The position numbers were made by a program, and so were the translations under genes. This document shows, piece by piece, positions 62,511 to 64,000 of a stretch of DNA of 64,000 nt. The notes beneath the pieces were generated by a model, which was not told the DNA's origin, did not search any database, and saw nothing but the letters and a program-made list of their open reading frames with translations. Origin of the DNA: Caballeronia megalochromosomata (GTDB taxonomy: Bacteria; Pseudomonadota; Gammaproteobacteria; Burkholderiales; Burkholderiaceae); the NCBI GenBank assembly GCA_001580565.1, contig LRBF01000218.1, positions 44,461 to 108,460 on the forward strand. Reading direction: 5' to 3'. The stretch's first letter is position 1. Each line of letters starts with the position of its first letter.

Positions 62511-63281
62511 ATGAACACGGCTAGCACCATGAACACCAATCACATGCATGACGTTGCTGACGAAGATATCGCGCCGATCGTGGATTTCGGGCGGCGCAAT
62601 CCGCTCGAAATCGGCGTGGCGCTGCGCAATCTCTCCAATCGCGGCGACTTTCTGACGGCGCAATTCGGCGACGGGCAAATCGTCACGCGTCTGCTCGACG
62701 TCGATGTGACCGCGCATCGATTCACCTTCGACTGGGGTGGCGTGGCGGAGCAGAACCGCGGCGTGCTCGCCTCGCCGAAGCTCATTTTCAACGCGGCGCC
62801 GGATGGCGTGCGCGTGGAGTTCACGACGCCGACGCCGCGCGAGACGGTGTTCGACGGGCGCCCGGCGTTCGAGGTCGAGTTTCCGCCGGTGCTGTATTAC
62901 ATGCAGCGGCGCGAGTATTTCCGCGTCGAGGCGCCGGTGCTGGATCCGTATATCTGCACGGGCTCGCTGCCGGATGGGGAGCGTTTCCGCTTCGAGGTGC
63001 ATGACCTTTCGCTGGGTGGCGTCGCGTTGCGTACGACGGATGAGCGCGTCGCGAACCTCGAGATGGGCATCGTGATTCAGGATGCCGAGCTGCATTTCAG
63101 CGCGAATGGCAGGGTTACGCTGGATATGAAGCTTGTTTCCCATCGGGAGTCGACTACGGCGAAGGGGGATCGGCGATATACCATCGGGTTCAAGTTTGTT
63201 TCGATGCCGGGGTCGGCGGAGAATACCCTGCAGCGGTTGATTACCCAGCTTGAGATGAAGCGGCGGTCGTTGGTGAAGTAG
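62511..63281 (+). CDS. ycgR: Flagellar brake protein YcgR (PilZ, c-di-GMP effector)
   Basis: YcgR slows the flagellar motor when c-di-GMP is high. The 256-aa product has the YcgR-N domain (about 22-125) and a PilZ domain with the c-di-GMP motifs R134-x3-R138 (RREYFR) and D165-x-S167-x2-G170 (DLSLGG). ATG 62511 is used; another in-frame ATG is at residue 7. A FliA-type promoter lies upstream, which ties it to the flagellar regulon. The diguanylate cyclase gene at 32989-34083 could be a source of its ligand, but this is not shown. Confidence 0.95.
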   Translation: MNTASTMNTNHMHDVADEDIAPIVDFGRRNPLEIGVALRNLSNRGDFLTAQFGDGQIVTRLLDVDVTAHRFTFDWGGVAEQNRGVLASPKLIFNAAPDGVRVEFTTPTPRETVFDGRPAFEVEFPPVLYYMQRREYFRVEAPVLDPYICTGSLPDGERFRFEVHDLSLGGVALRTTDERVANLEMGIVIQDAELHFSANGRVTLDMKLVSHRESTTAKGDRRYTIGFKFVSMPGSAENTLQRLITQLEMKRRSLVK

Positions 63282-63325
63282 GGTTTTTGTTTGTCGCTGG
63301 ATCCCGTTTTCGTGTCGGTTTATTA

Positions 63326-63883
63326 GCACTGCCCCTGTGCGGGGCGGCACCTACTTTCTTTGCTGCTGCAAAGAAAGTAGGCAAAGAAAGCAGCTTTCCC
63401 ATCCAAAGTGCCTCACACCGGCCGCGGCACAGGCGATTGGCTGAATGGCCCGGCAGTAGCGAGTGCCCTCGTAGGCCTCACCGGGCTTGGATCGCGCACG
63501 GTCTGTCACCTCGCGCCGCTTCACTGACTGGTTCAGCGCGAGATGGCTCCGTCCCGCTGCGCGGCCGATGGGTCAATCGGGTGTGCGTGCGCTTCTGCGT
63601 TTCTCTTGTCTCGTTGGTTTCCCTTGCATACCTGGCGGCAGCGCGTAGCGCTGTGCCGGCGCTATTTCGTGCTGAACCCGTTTGTCATGCGGTGCGAAGT
63701 GACAGACCGTGCGCGGTCCAAGCCCGGTTCTGCTTGTGTGGGCACTCGCTATTGCCGGGCCATTAGGTCAATCGCCTGTGCCGCGGCCGGTATGAAGTGC
63801 TTAGGCTGGGACAAGCTGTTTCTTTGGTTACTTTCTTTGCAGCAGCAAAGAAAAGTGACTGCCGCCCCGCACAGGGGCAGTGC
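63326..63883. repeat. Near-palindromic element of about 560 bp with long inverted arms
   Basis: The two ends match as reverse complements: GCACTGCCCCTGTGCGGGGC begins at 63326 and its complement ends at 63883. The arms continue inward as CTTTCTTTGCTGCTGCAAAG (a short hairpin at each end), then GCCGCGGCACAGGCGATTG, AATGGCCCGGCA with GCGAGTGCCC, and the block around CGCGCACGGTCTGTCAC. Matching extends about 200 bases from each end and then fades. No transposase is present. Short frames inside it that read LPLCGAA-TF are products of the repeat, not genes. Confidence 0.85.
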
Positions 63884-64000
63884 ATAAAGACCCATCCGAA
63901 TCCAGTAATCCTGACACTCACACTTCAACACTACACACAACCCACAACTCCAACCAAAACATACAACACACGCACGCAACCCAAAAATCCTATCTCCAGA
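63884..64000. other. G-poor, A/C-rich tail, no gene seen
   Basis: From about 63914 to 63994 the plus strand has only two G in some 80 bases and is rich in ACA and CAACC runs. I see no coding sequence. It could be an untranslated leader of a gene beyond the window or simple low-complexity sequence. Confidence 0.55.

Noticed and set aside
61170..63350. 726-codon minus-strand frame over flgJ and ycgR
   Set aside because: Spans two convincing plus-strand genes and the gap between them, with no family features.
63287..63979. Short frames in the terminal repeat that read as small proteins with LPLCGAA near their N termini
   Set aside because: The same peptide appears from both ends because the DNA is an inverted repeat. 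There is no ribosome-binding site support, so they are repeat translations.
1..64000. CRISPR array, prophage or intact insertion sequence
   Set aside because: No regularly spaced repeats with unique spacers, no Cas, phage structural or transposase genes were seen on reading both strands.

Overview
This is a GC-rich (mid-60s percent by eye) stretch of a betaproteobacterial main chromosome. It most resembles Burkholderiaceae of the Burkholderia/Paraburkholderia/Caballeronia group. The basis is protein wording (AtpB, PutA, GcvP, HemE, FliA, flagellar genes), the origin-proximal order mnmG-rsmG-parA-parB-atp operon, a perfect parS site, and a long inverted-repeat element of a kind I associate with these genera. 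The genus is inferred from remembered protein sequences, not from a search.

Layout. 1-4.75 kb: the 3' part of mnmG (with parS inside it), rsmG, parA, parB and an SLC13/ArsB-like permease, all on +. 4.87-12.6 kb: a sigma70-like promoter and the complete F1Fo ATP synthase operon atpIBEFHAGDC, closed by an intrinsic terminator. 12.8-21.1 kb: an acyl-CoA synthetase, a 620-bp intergenic region holding a possible minus-strand small RNA, an HSL-family esterase, a periplasmic PheC-type cyclohexadienyl dehydratase (-), hemE, a spacer with DnaA boxes, priA and a small membrane protein (-). 21.3-29.2 kb: the giant proline-catabolism protein PutA with its likely operators, a Leu/Ile/Val-type binding protein, and minus-strand genes for a b-type cytochrome, a PepSY-like protein and a ThDP-dependent enzyme.

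29.5-33 kb: flhF-flhG-fliA (+). 33-48.7 kb: a diguanylate cyclase, a Rieske oxygenase, tRNA-Arg(CCG), a diheme cytochrome c, a Rep-type helicase, a Gfo/Idh oxidoreductase, a tandem glycine riboswitch followed by gcvTHP, an alginate-lyase-like protein, sdaA and an orphan repeat-containing protein. 48.7-63.3 kb: flagellar genes, with flhBA and flgNMA on - and flgBCDEFGHIJ plus ycgR on +. The end of the window carries a roughly 560-bp near-palindromic element and a G-poor tail.

How parts work together. ParAB and parS serve origin segregation. The ATP synthase is complete. The glycine riboswitch feeds the glycine cleavage operon, and serine deaminase lies just beyond it. FlhF/FlhG/FliA, FlhAB, FlgM/FlgN, the rod-hook-ring genes and the c-di-GMP brake YcgR form one motility system, with FliA-type promoters visible upstream of flgM and ycgR.

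The most notable structural point is that flhBA (-) and flhFG-fliA (+) are normally one contiguous cluster in Burkholderia but are about 19 kb apart and oppositely oriented here. Inverting the roughly 29.4-48.7 kb block would restore the usual order. I see no CRISPR array, prophage or intact IS element.
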